Source of the DNA: Durusdinium trenchii | Lineage: Eukaryota > Sar > Dinophyceae > Suessiales > Symbiodiniaceae | Assembly (NCBI GenBank): GCA_963970005.1 | Contig: CAXAMN010021951.1 | Location: 36,617-100,616 of the forward strand | DNA length: 64,000 nucleotides | Direction of reading: 5' to 3' | Shown here: positions 47,014 to 60,549 of the stretch, in pieces | Position numbering within the stretch: the first letter of the stretch is position 1 | Layout of the letters: every line of letters begins with the position of its first letter | Program-made: the position numbers and the translations under genes | The notes under the pieces: model-generated | Databases searched by the model: none | Seen by the model: only the letters and a program-made list of their open reading frames with translations | Told to the model about the DNA's origin: nothing

Positions 47014-50000
47014 TCATTCCCTCCCGAGGCTCTTTGCCACCTCCTTGTGTCCATGTCGATGGGCCAAATCCAAGGCCGTGCCCTCGGGGCACCGTAGGGT
47101 CACCGTTGCCTTGGCCTCACACAGGACCTTCACGATCCGGGCATTGCCCTGAGCCTGACACGGAAGGAGAGCGGCGTCGGGAGTTGGGAGGCTGAGGCGA
47201 ACGTGAAGATGGGGTTGGGGAGGACGAGATGCTCTGGGAGAGAAGGTGGGAGAGGAGGAAGAGGGTCCCCTTTCTTTGGTTTGAGGATGATGTGGATGAG
47301 GTTTCATCTGCAGCCTGCTGTCTAGGAGTTTGAAGAAGTGAGGTTTGATTGGAGCTGGACAGCTAGTCACACTACCACTGCAATCTCCAAATGACACGAT
47401 GTGTGGGGACATATCACCAAATCGATGCGTGTCACATGGAACAACGCTGAAGCCCCTCAAGCAGCGAACGATGACCGGCCAAAATCACAAGGATTCACTG
47501 GCCCACCTGAAAAACAACAAACCTGGTCAACAATATAGCGTATCCTGCAGGCAGGCTGACAGGACAAGGTCCCCTTCTACTTGTTAAACACCACAGGGTT
47601 GGAGAAGACAACTGTTCAAAGTCAGCTGAAAGTTTGGATATCAAACAGATCATTTCTCTAGTGCAACTAAGAGGCTGCACTGATCGCCAAGGCAGTGTGC
47701 CCATGCATATTGGTTGCATCCAAGTTCGCCCTTGACTGACACCTGAGCCCGGCGCCTGCCCAATTGAGCTGGAGAGATTCTGGTGGTGTCTTTGAGGAGG
47801 ACTCGGAGGAGTATAGCACCTAAAATCTCGAGTTCCCCATCCAAGTATATAGACTCAAAGATGAGTCTTACATCCTACATTCAATTCGGGGGCGAACGGC
47901 TTGTGTCCGGCCAAAATGCCAAGATTCTCCAGCTTATTCCCTCTTTCCCTTTTCCCTGTTTTCTCTTTAGAAGGCCCAGCAGCAGCAAGCGCACAATGTC
48001 CACGCACTGACTGCTGGCAGCGAAGTGCAAGGCCGTCCGCTGCTCTGAGGCTGCATGGTTTATATCGGCACGGAGCTTGCACAACTCCTCACGGAGCAGC
48101 AGCGTCGCGTTGGCCCTAGCCCACGCGCTGGTCCAAAGAACATGGAACATCAAGAATCCCAACATAAAACATGCACCCTGCTCTGACTATGGTACCTGCC
48201 CAAATGATCGCAAGTGTACGCCTCCCCACGCACGACGATCGATCGCGATGCGTGATGCTACGATTTCGTACCAGATGCTCATGGCCATGTCCTCGGCCGT
48301 CCGCGTGTGAGCATTGAGGGCTGCCACTTGCAAGGGTGTTAGGCCGTCTCCGTTCGCGGAGTTCCTGCGTCAGCGGTCAGCCGGTGGGAACGGAGAAAAC
48401 CCACCGAATTCCACCAATCTGGTGAACGGCTCTGTCTCCTGAAAGAGAGTTCTGTTGTTTGAAGAGTACAAGTACTTCCTCCAATTTTTATGCCCAAGTA
48501 CTTCCTTGGCCACGACAAGTACATGAACTGTCCCTGTGGCGCCCTGCCCTCCCCTTGGGGACCTAAGGCACCAGGGCGATGCAGGGAGCAGGGGACCAAA
48601 GGACCACAAGAGCAAGGGAAGAGAAATCAGGAGACGCGGGACCAGGGGACCCTGCAATTTGTTGATACCTATTCCGAGAACTTGCAGGATCTGGGTGAAA
48701 AGATTGCAAAGATCAGAGGTCACATATCGAACGTCTTAGCCGTCTTAGCCATGTCAGCTGGTTCACGCAGAAAAGGGCCCTCCCCCGGCAAAGGCGGCAC
48801 GTCTAAGCTCCATTCTCCAGTCTTGGGATCACCATGTGCTATCGTAAAATCCTGGATACCTCTTCCAGCGTTTTCCACGGAGAGGCGAAAAAACAAGGAC
48901 ACCTGCCATCTCGAGGGCCATTTTCGCCAAGATTCAAGTTGGCTTTCTTTTGGCAAAGAAGCTTTGCAATCTCCACCATGCCCTCTTCAGCAGCTGCTGA
49001 CAAAGGAGTGCAGCCACGGCAATCCTCACAGTAGAGATGCTGCGAGCTCAAAGATCAATAGCGTGGAGCACTCCAAAAAAAACAAAAACAAAACGAAAAG
49101 GCTCTACCCCAGGTGATGTGCGTCAAGGCTGCTGGCTTGTCAATCTGGGCCTTGGCATCTAGCAGGATCTGGATCCTTAGGCTTGCAATCAACCATCATT
49201 GACCATCATTGTGAATTACTTCAAGTGAAAAAAGGAACCAAAAGCACAAGCAGCAGAATGCTAAAAGAATGCCACTGGATGATGGAGAGAACGCGTGAGA
49301 GTATAAGTAAGTAGGCTCCCACAAGCCAAGAACCTGATCTACAAAGCAAAGCAGGCAAGCTAAGCTTCACAGCTTCCACGGGGATTCCTGACAAACTGAT
49401 GGACTGCACTAAAGCAGGAAAGAGTCAGTGAGGCATGGCCAAAGAATGCCGCCAAGAAGAGTGGCGTCGCCCCCCAATTGTAGAAGGTCCATCTCTGTAG
49501 GGGTGACGCCCACATAGCATGCCTTCCAGCAAGCTACACAAATGTGCTTGGCAACTCTGTGGCCATGCGACTGAAGGCCAGCTCTCAATTTAAGCCTTGG
49601 AGCAATGTGACTTGTTTCTGGCCTCTCCTAAAACTCTTTTAAGCTTGTCAAACAAATAATTGGGCAGCTTTCAAGCCTCGCAGTTCACATCTTCCTCGAA
49701 ATGGCCCTCCTCCTCTTCTCCCTCAGAATCCTTCAGATCACAGGAAGTGCGTAAACAAAAAGCGCACAGTTTTGAACAAATGAAGGTCAGCGCTGACGAA
49801 ACTTCACCCGGAAGCGCCAAGTGCCATTGGAATTGGCACTAGCCGCTAGACGCTACCAAAAGAACGCCCAAACCAATCAAGGCACAAAAGCATCAAAGGC
49901 ACACAAGAATGTGTGTTGGAAGGCTCTTCCCAAAAAAACACACCTCATCTTGAGCTCCTTTCCCTCCAAGCCACGTTTTCAAAGTTCTCTTCTAAGGCCA

Positions 50001-53000
50001 CAATCGTTGGGACGTTGAAGGGCTTTGGGCACTGAGCCAAGTTGGCTGACTCCATCAATCCTGCCCGACTCACTCTCACCCAGCCCAGTTTGCAGTCCAT
50101 ATAGATAGAAATTGCCACAGCTGTCTGCGGTCCATAACTTCTTGGATTTATGATTCCCTCTATACTCTATACGTGCTCATTTAAGCCTGAGTCTTCACAG
50201 AAATATGTTGAAAGGCTCGGCATTTGCTTCGTCTCATCTTTCAAAGGCTTTGTCATTGGACCTGCGACCTGCGACCGGACGAATCAATCCTCCCTAATTG
50301 CCCGCTGTCAAATGGTATTCGTCCTCGTTTGCATCCACTGCCATACCATGCCGTACCATCGCCCATTTGCACTCAGTGCCCTACATCGAACCCGTACGAA
50401 CCCATGCCATGCACAGGTTATCATGCAACGAAATGCCCGGGAGTTGCAGCGCGCCCCACGGTGTCCCACCGCGCCTGCGAGGCTCTCATCCGTGACCGCC
50501 TCGTTCACATCACAGCGCATCTGACAGAGGGAGGTCACTGTGACCACCTGGCCACTGCGTACCGCCACATGCAGCAGGAGGCTGTGAAAGTGGATTGGAC
50601 GCTGATCGCCACCCGTGAAGAGGCTCTGCAGAACCTCCTGGTGGTCCTGAACAAATGACCAAAGCAATGATGCAGTGGAGCATTGGAAAATGGAAACTTA
50701 CAAGTGGCCTCGCATTTGGAGCCTTTCAACCGTTCCATTGCAAAAAGCTTTTGCACATCCCAATGTCGCCTTCTGGGCATCTGTCATGATGGCCATGAAG
50801 AAAGCATTGACGCCAAGCCGGTTCTGGACACAAACGTGCTTGTCAGCACCCCCCTCCAACAAAGCTTGCGTCACTTCCACATGTCCACCCCAGGCAGCAT
50901 AATGCAAAGCCTAGGCTTTGCAAAGGCGCCAAACAATCTAAGCAAGTGAGCTGTTTTCGGACTGTTCACGGGCTGAATGGCTTCAGGTCAGGATCGACGA
51001 CTATTCGAGGAATTGGTCATTCGAGGAAACTCCCTGGAGTCTGCACGGTTGGCAATCTGCTCTTGAGATCCCATACTTTCAACATCTTTCAACAAATAAC
51101 CTACCCCTGATTCAACATCATCAAAGTTTGCCCACATCCACGCCCTGCTGCCAAGAGGACTGTATGGCCTCGGGTTGTTGGCTTGTCTATCTGAGCACGG
51201 GCCTGCATCAGCCTCCGCAGGACCCCCGCATAGCCCGCGAAGGCCGCCACATGCAGCGGTGCAGCGTCGATGTCCGAGTGCCCGCGGTCCACGTTGGCGC
51301 CTAGCTGTGAAGGCTGGTGGCTCAGTTTTTAGCATAAACCCAACCATTTGTAGGACCAGCATGCACCTGGATGTCTATGATCTCACCAAATAGGCTCTTC
51401 ATTCTTCCATCCGCATCGAACAGCTCTGTCTCTGTGTTTGATCCACCTCCAGCCAGGTCACGATGCTTCAGCAGAATCTCTGCAACCTCCGCCGAGCTGT
51501 AGGAGGCAGCCAATAGCATGGGGGTAATACCTCGGTGGCTCCGGGACACTCGGAGTGACCTGAAAGCACGGGCAAGTAGGCAACCCCACGTCAAAGGTTG
51601 GTATGGAACTGGTGCCACAGTACTTAGGAAGGTTTTGGTCTGAGGGAGGCAGCAGCGACTTAGCTTGGATGTCGCACACAAATACCATACCATTACATGA
51701 CTGTGTGACTTAACTAACTTTCCATCGTTTCAAAGGGCAAGCTCTGATGGGTAAGGTTTCACAGCAATCAAGCGCCACCCATCATGATCTCCACTTGCGT
51801 TTCCTTGTGATGGCTGGGGTGGCTCACCAATTCAACACCCCAACATTGCTCGAAGCCATACCTCCCAGGCACCCTTCTCAGTCGCAGATTCCACGTCGGC
51901 ACGCTTCTGGCACAAAATCCTCACCGCCTCCACTTGGCAGCGCCCAGCCGCCGTGATCAGTGGGGCACAGCCGTCCTGGTGCTGGGCGGCATAGAGATGC
52001 ACCATGATGAAACAACCAAATGCCACAATGGAAGAAAGCAAGTCCTTTCTGGGTTGCCAGGGTTTCTTCACCAACCCCAACTTGAAGAACTTGTGTGGAT
52101 CAATACGTGTCAAACAAAACAAAAACGTCTCTTGACCTCCACGAACCGCAGAAAGACACCCTCCTATCCTCATAATTTAATGGTTCGTCAAGCATTTGTG
52201 CCATTCAAGGTCTAAATCCTGTTTCACACCAACCGCCTTATCAAGATCCTCTCTTGACTTGTAGCGCGGACCAGACGACAAATGCACATCCACTGAGGGA
52301 AAAAGGAAAACGACAGAACAACTCAAACACCCGGACCTGGTTCTCCTTGTTCACTTCAGCCTGGCACAACAACTAAATTGATGTCATATTCGGAACGGTC
52401 TGCAGGTGACCAGAATCATCTTGCAATACCCACCCGAAAATGACGGAGGCGATGGCTGCAACGGATGACATCAAACACGTCTACTACATCTACTGGCACG
52501 TCGCACTGGAAGTGACCATCGCGCTGCTGCACCTCACCCTGCAGAAGCAGCTGCAAAACTGTTGTGCCGATATCGTCCTGACATCAGTGACCCGGTGTTA
52601 TGGCCCGGTTCTTGTCGTCCATCTCTTCTCCACACGTTCGTGCAACCGACAGCCAGGCCTCTCAATCCATCCCCTTGCTTGCCTTTCAATAAATCCAACC
52701 ATCTAGCCAAAGAGACCCACTTACCTGCACTTACTTGGCCCCACACACAGACAGTTACTGTGGCCCCAAATAAGCACCGTTTTGGTTTCACAATGTCTCC
52801 TCCAAGTTCACCGCTGCATGGAGGGCAGTGTTCCCGTCTGTCGCAGCTAGATTTACATTGGCCCGATGCCTGGCACACTGTGCGGCTTGATCCACGTTCC
52901 TATAGCTTGTACTGGCACCCTCCTAAGAAACTTTGATCGTCAACTGGTTGGAGCTCCTCAAAGGGCTCACAATGGTTTCACATGAGGGTCTGAATTTATA

Positions 53001-56000
53001 GATGCGCTAGAATGCGCCAGGCATTCTGCCATACAATATGCCAGGACATGTCAACCAAAAATTCCAAAAAGTATGAAACATCTACCAGCGGAAGATATGC
53101 TAAAGCTAAAAAATATGTCCGAAAACATGTCATGCCAGACATGCCAGAAGCTATACCAGACAATAAGGTGTCATGCCAGGAGATGCGTTTAATGTCTGCC
53201 GGGTAAGATGTTAGAGTGTCAGAGATATGCCAAACAGTTTGTCATATAATATACATATACATCTCAGCAAATGTCAGTACACACACATATATATATATAT
53301 ATATTGTTCAGAATCTAACGTGTCAGTGCACCTGTAGAACATACGGTGGCGGAAATGTCAGGGTAAATAATGTCAGACTGCTAGAAACACAAATGCTAGA
53401 TGAAATGCCCATGCGAGCTCTCATATGTGAAGCAGTATGTCAGGTCATTTCAGAGGATAGTCGGTCCATACAAAGGCCCTTCCTTCCTCCAAATCTGTCA
53501 GGGTGGGGATCACTCGAATTCTTGAAATCCGTGCCCTGAAAAGCTTGCCAAAAGCTCTCCCAACAAACAAAAAGATCAAAACAGCAGAGTATATACTCTA
53601 GTTCTTCGATGTTCTTCGTCTCACGCAGTCGAACATGTGCGCACGTGCAACACCCCTTCAGTCTCACCCCTTCAGTCTCTTCCAGCAACACGAACGATGT
53701 ATCCACTTCACCAAGAAAGCTGACCACGAATCCGAATTGGCGACCTCATCAAGTACTCCACCAATTGATGGTCTCCATTGCAAGCCGCCCAGTGCACCTG
53801 GCATGTCACATGAGATAGTCCCAACAACAGGAACCTGTTCTGAAAAGCGTGTCTTGCGATCCAAGCAGCGTGCTATGATAGTGCTGCGCTCACTCTGTTG
53901 CGAAGCTTGCTTCTGAAAGGATACGGCGGAATACCGCGCGCCATGAATAATTAAGCAGCCTAAGGCACAGGAGTGATGTCATGCAAGCCTGGGAGGTTCA
54001 AATTGGCACGGAATTCCACCAGGTGCTTTGCTGCCTCAATGCCCCGCATGCCCCGCGGCGGAGTGTCCCAGTCCCAGGACTGGTCATCTTTGCATACTTT
54101 TTCCTCTCGCTCTCTCTCTCTCTCTCTTTCCATCCATTCCCCTCACAACCTTTCTCTCTCTCTCTCTCTCTCCCTCTATATCTATAATATATCATATCTA
54201 TATATGAGAAGAAAGAAATGTATATATATATATATATTTGTTTTTTTGGGTATGTATCTCTTCCTGCGTTCCTTACTTTCTTTTCTTTTCTTTCTTTCGC
54301 TGCCATCCACCCACGTGAATGCCATGACTTCCTAGCAAGCTCCACACATCCCCTTACTCGTCAGCTTCCACATGGCCGCGGCTGCTAGCGGAACTGCTGT
54401 GCAAAACGACTCTTAAGCCGAACGCTCCGGTGCCTGCGACTCTCTCACGCTTGCTGCAGTGACCAGTGGAGTCGTCCCATCTTTCGCGCGCAGATTGGTG
54501 TTGGCTTTGAGCTCACAAAGCACTTTCACGACATCCTCGGCTGATCTGTGGGCGTGTGGGATGGTTTTGATCCTGTTGATGCATCCACCACAAGCCACAA
54601 AACGGCGCGTGTTGTTGTCTCTCTTTTTTTTGGCCTAGTTATTTAGTTGTATCCTCTGACCGCGGTACGTAAGTACAAGTTCAAGTATATAGCGCGTGGG
54701 ACTTTTGAGAGTAATCCCTAAAACGAACACCCGGGTCCAACTCCAGCATATTACCCGCAAGAGTGCTGATACCTGGCGAGCCGCTTGTCTCCGGTGCTCG
54801 ATGGCACTGTGCAAAGCCGAGCGACCATCACCTCACGACCAGCGGCAGCAAACAAGACATATCCAACGCCGTGGTGGTGAAGTGGGGATCATGAGTGTTT
54901 TGCATTGTGGAGGTGGTGACCTTTTGAAGACTATCATCGGCCAGGGGAAACACAATCATGACTTCAGATGATTCTGAAGTACTTCTGAGAAAGCAGAATG
55001 AAGGAAAGATACTGTTGATGGACAAAATCCTGCATCAATAAAGCAACACGTGTGGTCCTCCAATAGCGCACACACCCGTGCACCCCCAAATCAATGTTGT
55101 CGCATGTTTGCTATGTGTGATGCAGGATGTTGGTCATTCAACTGTTTTCTGCTTGACGCATGTTAAAGAGGGAGCGCGAGGGTATACATGGGTTTGTTCT
55201 TCCAGTGGTGCAGGATTTGTCCATCAACCATGTGAAAAGAGAGGCAATAATATCTTGCAGTCCCATCTTTCGATGCTGCATCCTATATAGGATATCCGAG
55301 GCCATCATCTGGTCATCTGTGGGATTTCTATATATATATATATATTATATACTCATATATGTGTATGTACACATCACACAGCGATCTGCAGCATCCCTGC
55401 GGGTCCAGCGACTTGTCGATGCGTCCAAAATGGCTTTTCCTTTGACCAATCCTCAGCAAAGGATGCGTTTTCAGACCTGTCTAACCACACCCTGGAAAGA
55501 GGAGAGTGTGCACTTGCTGCTAGTAGCGATGCCAGGAGCACCTAGTAGCGTTCTTGCTCCCAGTAGCGATGCCCTTTGTTACTAGTAGCATCCTTGCTGC
55601 ACCAGCAGAAAATTGGATCAATCGGAACCATTTCCCTTATCTGGTTTGCAAAGCTCGCTTCTGATGCTCCTATGGGGTCCGTATGCATTGTATGCATCGA
55701 ATCCGGATGGAAGAAAATGGTAGATCGAGGTTGCACGGTTGTACCGCAAAGGAATTGAAGAACTGTCCACCTTTTCACTAGTCAGCCTTCCAATCCAGGG
55801 ACGTCCCTGTCAAGAAAACATCAGATTCAAGCAAAGGAACTCTGTATCATGGTGATTTCACCCTGCTGTGCCGCAATCATCAGGGGGGTCAGCTTCGCTT
55901 CAGAGCAGGGACGGTTCACGTCCGCGCGTGCCACGATCAAGCGATTGGCCACATCTACCGAACCTTCAGCTCAAAAAGAGTCGCAGGAGTCAAAACAACA

Positions 56001-58858
56001 AATACAACACCTACAAATAGCAAAAGTATACAGGATAGATACTATCTTGTGATTAACAGCCGTCCGGATGAACATGCAAAACATGCATAAACGGCCGAGA
56101 TCTGAAGGAACCTTTCTGGAAGTCAAATTAGTTAAAGAAAGAAAGAATGAGTGAAAAGTTCATCCCGTGTCATCTCCTTGAATCATTGAACCTGTCAATG
56201 AACCTTTTCACTCCCCTCGGCACCTCTGGCCTCTCAATGCATGCAGGAAGCCTTTTTGAGCTGCAATCATCAGCGGGGACAGCTCTTCCGGCGTGGTCAA
56301 GCTTTTGTTGGGATCTGTGCGCGCTTGGCACAAGATATACAGAATCCTCACTGGCTGTGAGAAGCTGAGAGGATCTGAAGAGAGAAAAGGACTGGATTGA
56401 AGCAGGCGCCTTCAATGGCTTACAACTTGCCAGGTCTCCCCATCAGCTTGGGAGAGCTGTCTTGTTTCCCCAAGAAGCTTCTCGAATCCTAAACGTTTGG
56501 ATGTGGTCTGCTCCTTATCAGCTCCCATATCCGGTCTGGGTGGGCATGAAACAAAAACAAGCATGGTATCGGTGTCCATCTCCGGATGGTTGTGTGGTTT
56601 CGGCTGGAACTTGCGGACGCCCCATGGAAAAAAGGAGCCATACTATCATGTAGGGCATACTATCTTTCTATTCCAAGTACAGTGGGGACGGTCTCAAGGC
56701 AGCAGCGTTCCTGAAACCCACACTCATATCAATCTCAGGCTGCCAACAACTCATGTGGGCTCATACCTCTCCAAGTGTCTGCAAATGACTCTGACCTTTT
56801 TCCGCTGCAAGCAGCAACGGCGTGGCCCCCACAATGGTAGTGCAGTTGGCATTGGCCTGTGGGTTGCGTCTCAGAAGCCATACCCTTGTCAGCAAGTGGA
56901 TAGGACTGGGGAGAAACTCAAAAATGGAATTTGACTCCTTGAATAGGTTTGCCAGGGTTTGCTGGATACATTGAACCCATTGAATCATGGGACACTTTCG
57001 CAGAATACGGGAAGCCTCTCGAAGCGCTTGAAGATACAGCTATCCCAATGAAGAAACACTTTGCTTGTGCCACTGGTGACAAGTGTGAACTGACCAGGCC
57101 ATGGTGAAAGATACGCCGGATGTGTCCAACACGTGGTTTCCCCATGGAACTCCGTAGGTGCGGCTTAGGTGTGCCTAGGTGTGCCTGGCATCCATTCCAC
57201 CATGGAACTCTGCATTCCAATCACCTTGGATGAATAAAGGCCCCCTACATCTCCATACAGGGGGTTCATTCATGAACAGTGAGCATTCCCAACAAAACCT
57301 GGTTGGCCAGCCTTGGACTCCAAAAGAAACTTCACCATCTCCTCGTCGCCTACCTGGGAAAGCCATCAGCGCGGAGCCAGTTCAAAAACAGGCCGAAAGA
57401 ACCGGGTGGGGTCATGAAATGTCATGTATGCCAAAGAAAAACGAGTTTTCTAAGCTGTTTTCAATAGTTTTCACATATGTAACATGACCCATGTGAGCTG
57501 ACCACTCCACCCATCACTGACCACTCCGAAACGGGCATGAAGGCTCGGAGTGGTCCGTTCCTGCACTGGTGACCGACCTCTTCATCGGTCGCCGGCACGT
57601 TTCATTGACTAACTGGCCCGAGAGGCACGACCGGCGGCAGCGGCCAGGCAGGTCTCCCCAGACTCATTCACTTCATTCACATCAGCCCGGAAGGTGATCA
57701 GAACCCTGAGGACATGCCGAGTGTTTGAGAACCTCTTGGAGACAGGAGACGTGTCCGGGCAGCATGGTCGCATGGTCGCAGGATCCCCGCCGATTGAGCA
57801 AACGGCAACATGTGGGCAAACAGACTGTCTTTCCATCAAGGTGTCAACATGTTATTACGTCAAACCTTTAAGCTCTCGAGCATGGTCCAACCATTCGTAG
57901 TAGTCCAACCAACTGTCGTTCACATGGTCCGTCCCTCTGTCAGTTCCAACTTCTGCCCCAGAATCTTCATAATCTCCAAGTACTTGTTCTCTGCAGCAGC
58001 CATCATGGGAAATTGACCGTTCATTGCACCTCAACTACCAGAATGAGTCAAAGAAACAGGCCGGAGGAGCACAGGAATGCTGGCAAAAGACACCCTACTT
58101 AGCGGCAAAGCATAGTAGTTCCATTGGTTGGCAGGATGATGCTAATCCAGTCTTCATCCAGGATTTCACACGCACAAACACAAAGAAAAGAACTAATAAC
58201 TAATGGCCAAACGGTGTTGAATATCTGCCGAAGACACACTTATTCACGTTGCCTCGATTAATGCACAGGACCTTCACCATCTCCAAGTTTCCAGTGGTTG
58301 CAGCCACAAACACGGGGTTTGCGCCCACGCCGATCGTTCGGTTGATGTTGGCATGTGCGGCGAGCAATGTCTGCACAAGCTGCACGTGACCTGACCGAGA
58401 CAAGGCCCGTAACAAAGGCTTGCTTGGCGCTGGGCTCTTTACCATCTTTACCTAGCAAATTTCCCCAAACTTGGCCAAAAAGGAACATGATTAGGAATCT
58501 AGGAACATGATCTCCCATCCTCCAGCAGCGAATGGTCGACCGCGAATGGTCTGATTTACAACGGCCCCAGACATGTAGAAAAACAAGGTCTCTCACTGCA
58601 CAGGCTACGACTGGCAGGAACACGAGGATGCTTTCGGTTCGCTCGGTTCGCCTGTTCGGCGCTTCGCGCACGATGAAAAACCACACGGCTGCCCGCCTGC
58701 TTGCACGGCCGCCACCAGTGGTGTGGAGCGATCGGGGACCAAGCTGTAGTCCACCAGTGCCCCAGCTTGCAGGAGGATCTGGACCACATGCAGGTGCCCG
58801 TACAACGAGGCCATGAACAAGGCGGTGGATCCCACATGGAGGAAATCGTCTCCCTCAC
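47014..58858 (-). CDS. Ankyrin-repeat protein, large gene (gene B)
   Basis: Ankyrin repeats are helical protein-binding scaffolds. Exons that agree in phase: 58858-58697, 58390-58253, 58029-57957, 57705-57627, 57353-57312, 56856-56796, 56350-56252, 55963-55862, 54831-54773, 54535-54449, 53797-53745 and 52869 down; then 51975-51873, 51530-51367, 51304-51161, 50910-50770 and 50646 to about 50470; then 49024-48903, 48364-48272, 48115-47984, 47742-47676 and 47148-47014 (stop). Likely exons also lie near 52.5, 49.45 and 49.15 kb. Typical repeats are STALFMASLYGHLHVVQILL, HTALHYAAWGGHVEVTQALL and CTPLSAAAEEGMVEIAKLLC; the carboxyl end is KEVAKSLGRE. Exon borders cut repeats at varying points, yet the joined frame restores them (RGHT|ALHYAAWGG). 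Around half of the donors are GC. The start is unresolved: candidate first exons ending in phase 1 lie near 59.11, 59.45 and 59.60 kb. Partners are unknown. Confidence 0.85.
54105..54240. repeat. ct microsatellite passing into AT tract
   Basis: Two (ct)n runs (54106-54128 and 54150-54172) are followed by tatctataata and (ta)n to about 54238, in an intron of ankyrin gene B. Confidence 0.85.
55511..55600. repeat. Dispersed CTAGTAGC repeat, locus 5
   Basis: Four copies of a tagtagcgatgcc-type unit, including tagtagc and cagtagcgatgccctttg as at 30.9 kb, in an intron of ankyrin gene B. Confidence 0.75.
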
Positions 58859-60549
58859 CTGGCGACATCCAGGTGAGCATCATTTCATGGCAAAAGCCAA
58901 AGAAACGCACGAGTTCGCGTGTTCACAAAAAGACATCTCAATTCGAGGGTTCCACTCATCTGTTCTGGAGTCGTCTGTTGTTGTGCATCGTGCAGCTCCT
59001 TGGGTTTGAGATTCGCACATGGTTGTGCCTTGCTTTCTTAGCATGAATCATCCAGTCAGTCCGTTGCCCGCATCTGGAGTCAAAACATCTCACATATATA
59101 CTCCAAGTTCAACGTGCAGGTCCCCTCAGTCTGGGGCCGAGACTTCAACAGGTTCATCATTTCAAGTGTAAGTGTGGATCTTCTGTCACCTTCCAATAGG
59201 ACCCTAGGTGTAGGTTGTCCGTAGGTAGGCGTGTCTCGGTGTGTTCCTTTCAAGGGGCCAGTTCATGGAAAGCCACCAGAAACAGGCCTTAAGCTTCCCA
59301 AGATCGCTGTGAGCCAAAGAATCGGAGAAAGAAAAAACGTTCTCCGAACAAAAAAGAAAACATTCATCGCCACAGGTCTCTCTCTCTCTCTCTGTCTCTC
59401 TCTCTCAGTGTTTTTGGTCTGTGCCGTCCAGGTGCGAATTTGCTCTTCTGCCTCACCAAGTGCCTCGCAGTGTGTCGCTCGAACGCCACTAAGCGAGCGA
59501 CACCGTGGGTTTTCTGCACCATGGCTACGACACGCTTCACCCATGTTTGCCGTTCACAAATTCATCTTCCAGCCCTCATCGGGCATTCTTAAGTGCAATC
59601 GGGAACCGGTCCACATGTTGGCAGAGTAGGTTTGTGAAGGTGTCCAATTATCGCTGACGATGCCTGACGCTGCGTGACGCTGCGCGCCGATGCACGACGA
59701 TGCGTGACGATGCGTGATGATGCGTGCCGACGCGTGAGGAGACAGTTTGGATCTGGTGTCCACCTAGAGGATCGATTGCTCCCCTCTGGGGCGCGTTTTG
59801 TTGTTTGGCAGCGTCCAGCTTCTTTTGTTGATATTGCTGTTAGAAGGCTTGCGTACCCACGCTGCACAGGATACTGTTCTGTTGCACACCATACCGCATT
59901 CGTGTCCACTGCAGATGTGCAGCTATTTTGTACGGTGAGAGGTGCAAGGAAGCAGTGGTCACCTTCAATTTGTGAAAAGTTTCTCTCGGTAACCTAGCAT
60001 GTTTTTTTGGTGGGGATATGTATATGGATTTTTCCCGGCTTTCCTCGTAACTTCGCTTGCGCACCCGCGCTCTCGGTCGAGCTCAGACATGAGGGGTTGT
60101 CTGTGTAACTACTTGTAAAGATGTGAAGCAGTGTTGTCACGCACAGTGGGGTGCATGCAGCAGGGAAGCAACACAATAAATGGGCGACGCCCAACCAATG
60201 GGCTTTGTCAATATTGGAGAGTATGTGCAATCCGGGTCGCGGTTCACAGAGAGTGAGAGTGAGAGTGGGAGAGCGAGAGCGAGTGTGAGCGTGAGTGTGA
60301 GTGAGTGTGGAGTGTGAGTGTGAGTGTGAGTGTGAGTGTGAGTGTGTGAGTGAGTGAGAGTGAGTGTGGGTGTGGAGTGTGAGTGTGAGTGAGAGTGAGT
60401 GTGAATGTGAGTGTGAGTGAAGAGTGGGTGTGAGTGTGAGCGTGTGTGAGTGAGTGAGAGTTGTTCTTCTCTTGCTTCGAAAGCCGTAAAGATCGATGTA
60501 ATACGTTCTTCATGCGTCTTCATGCGTCTTCGTACCTCTTCATGCGTCG
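58859..60549. other. Between the two ankyrin genes
   Basis: It holds the unresolved 5' end of gene B, a ct run at 59380-59405, an imperfect 'cgatgcgtga' repeat at about 59655-59735, a gtgagt-rich microsatellite at 60245-60462 and 'cttcatgcgt' copies at 60508-60560, just at the stop of gene A. No other gene recognised. Confidence 0.5.
60245..60462. repeat. gtgagt/gagagt microsatellite, about 218 bp
   Basis: A long run of gtgagt, gtgtga and gagagt hexamers on the plus strand, downstream of ankyrin gene A. Confidence 0.9.
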
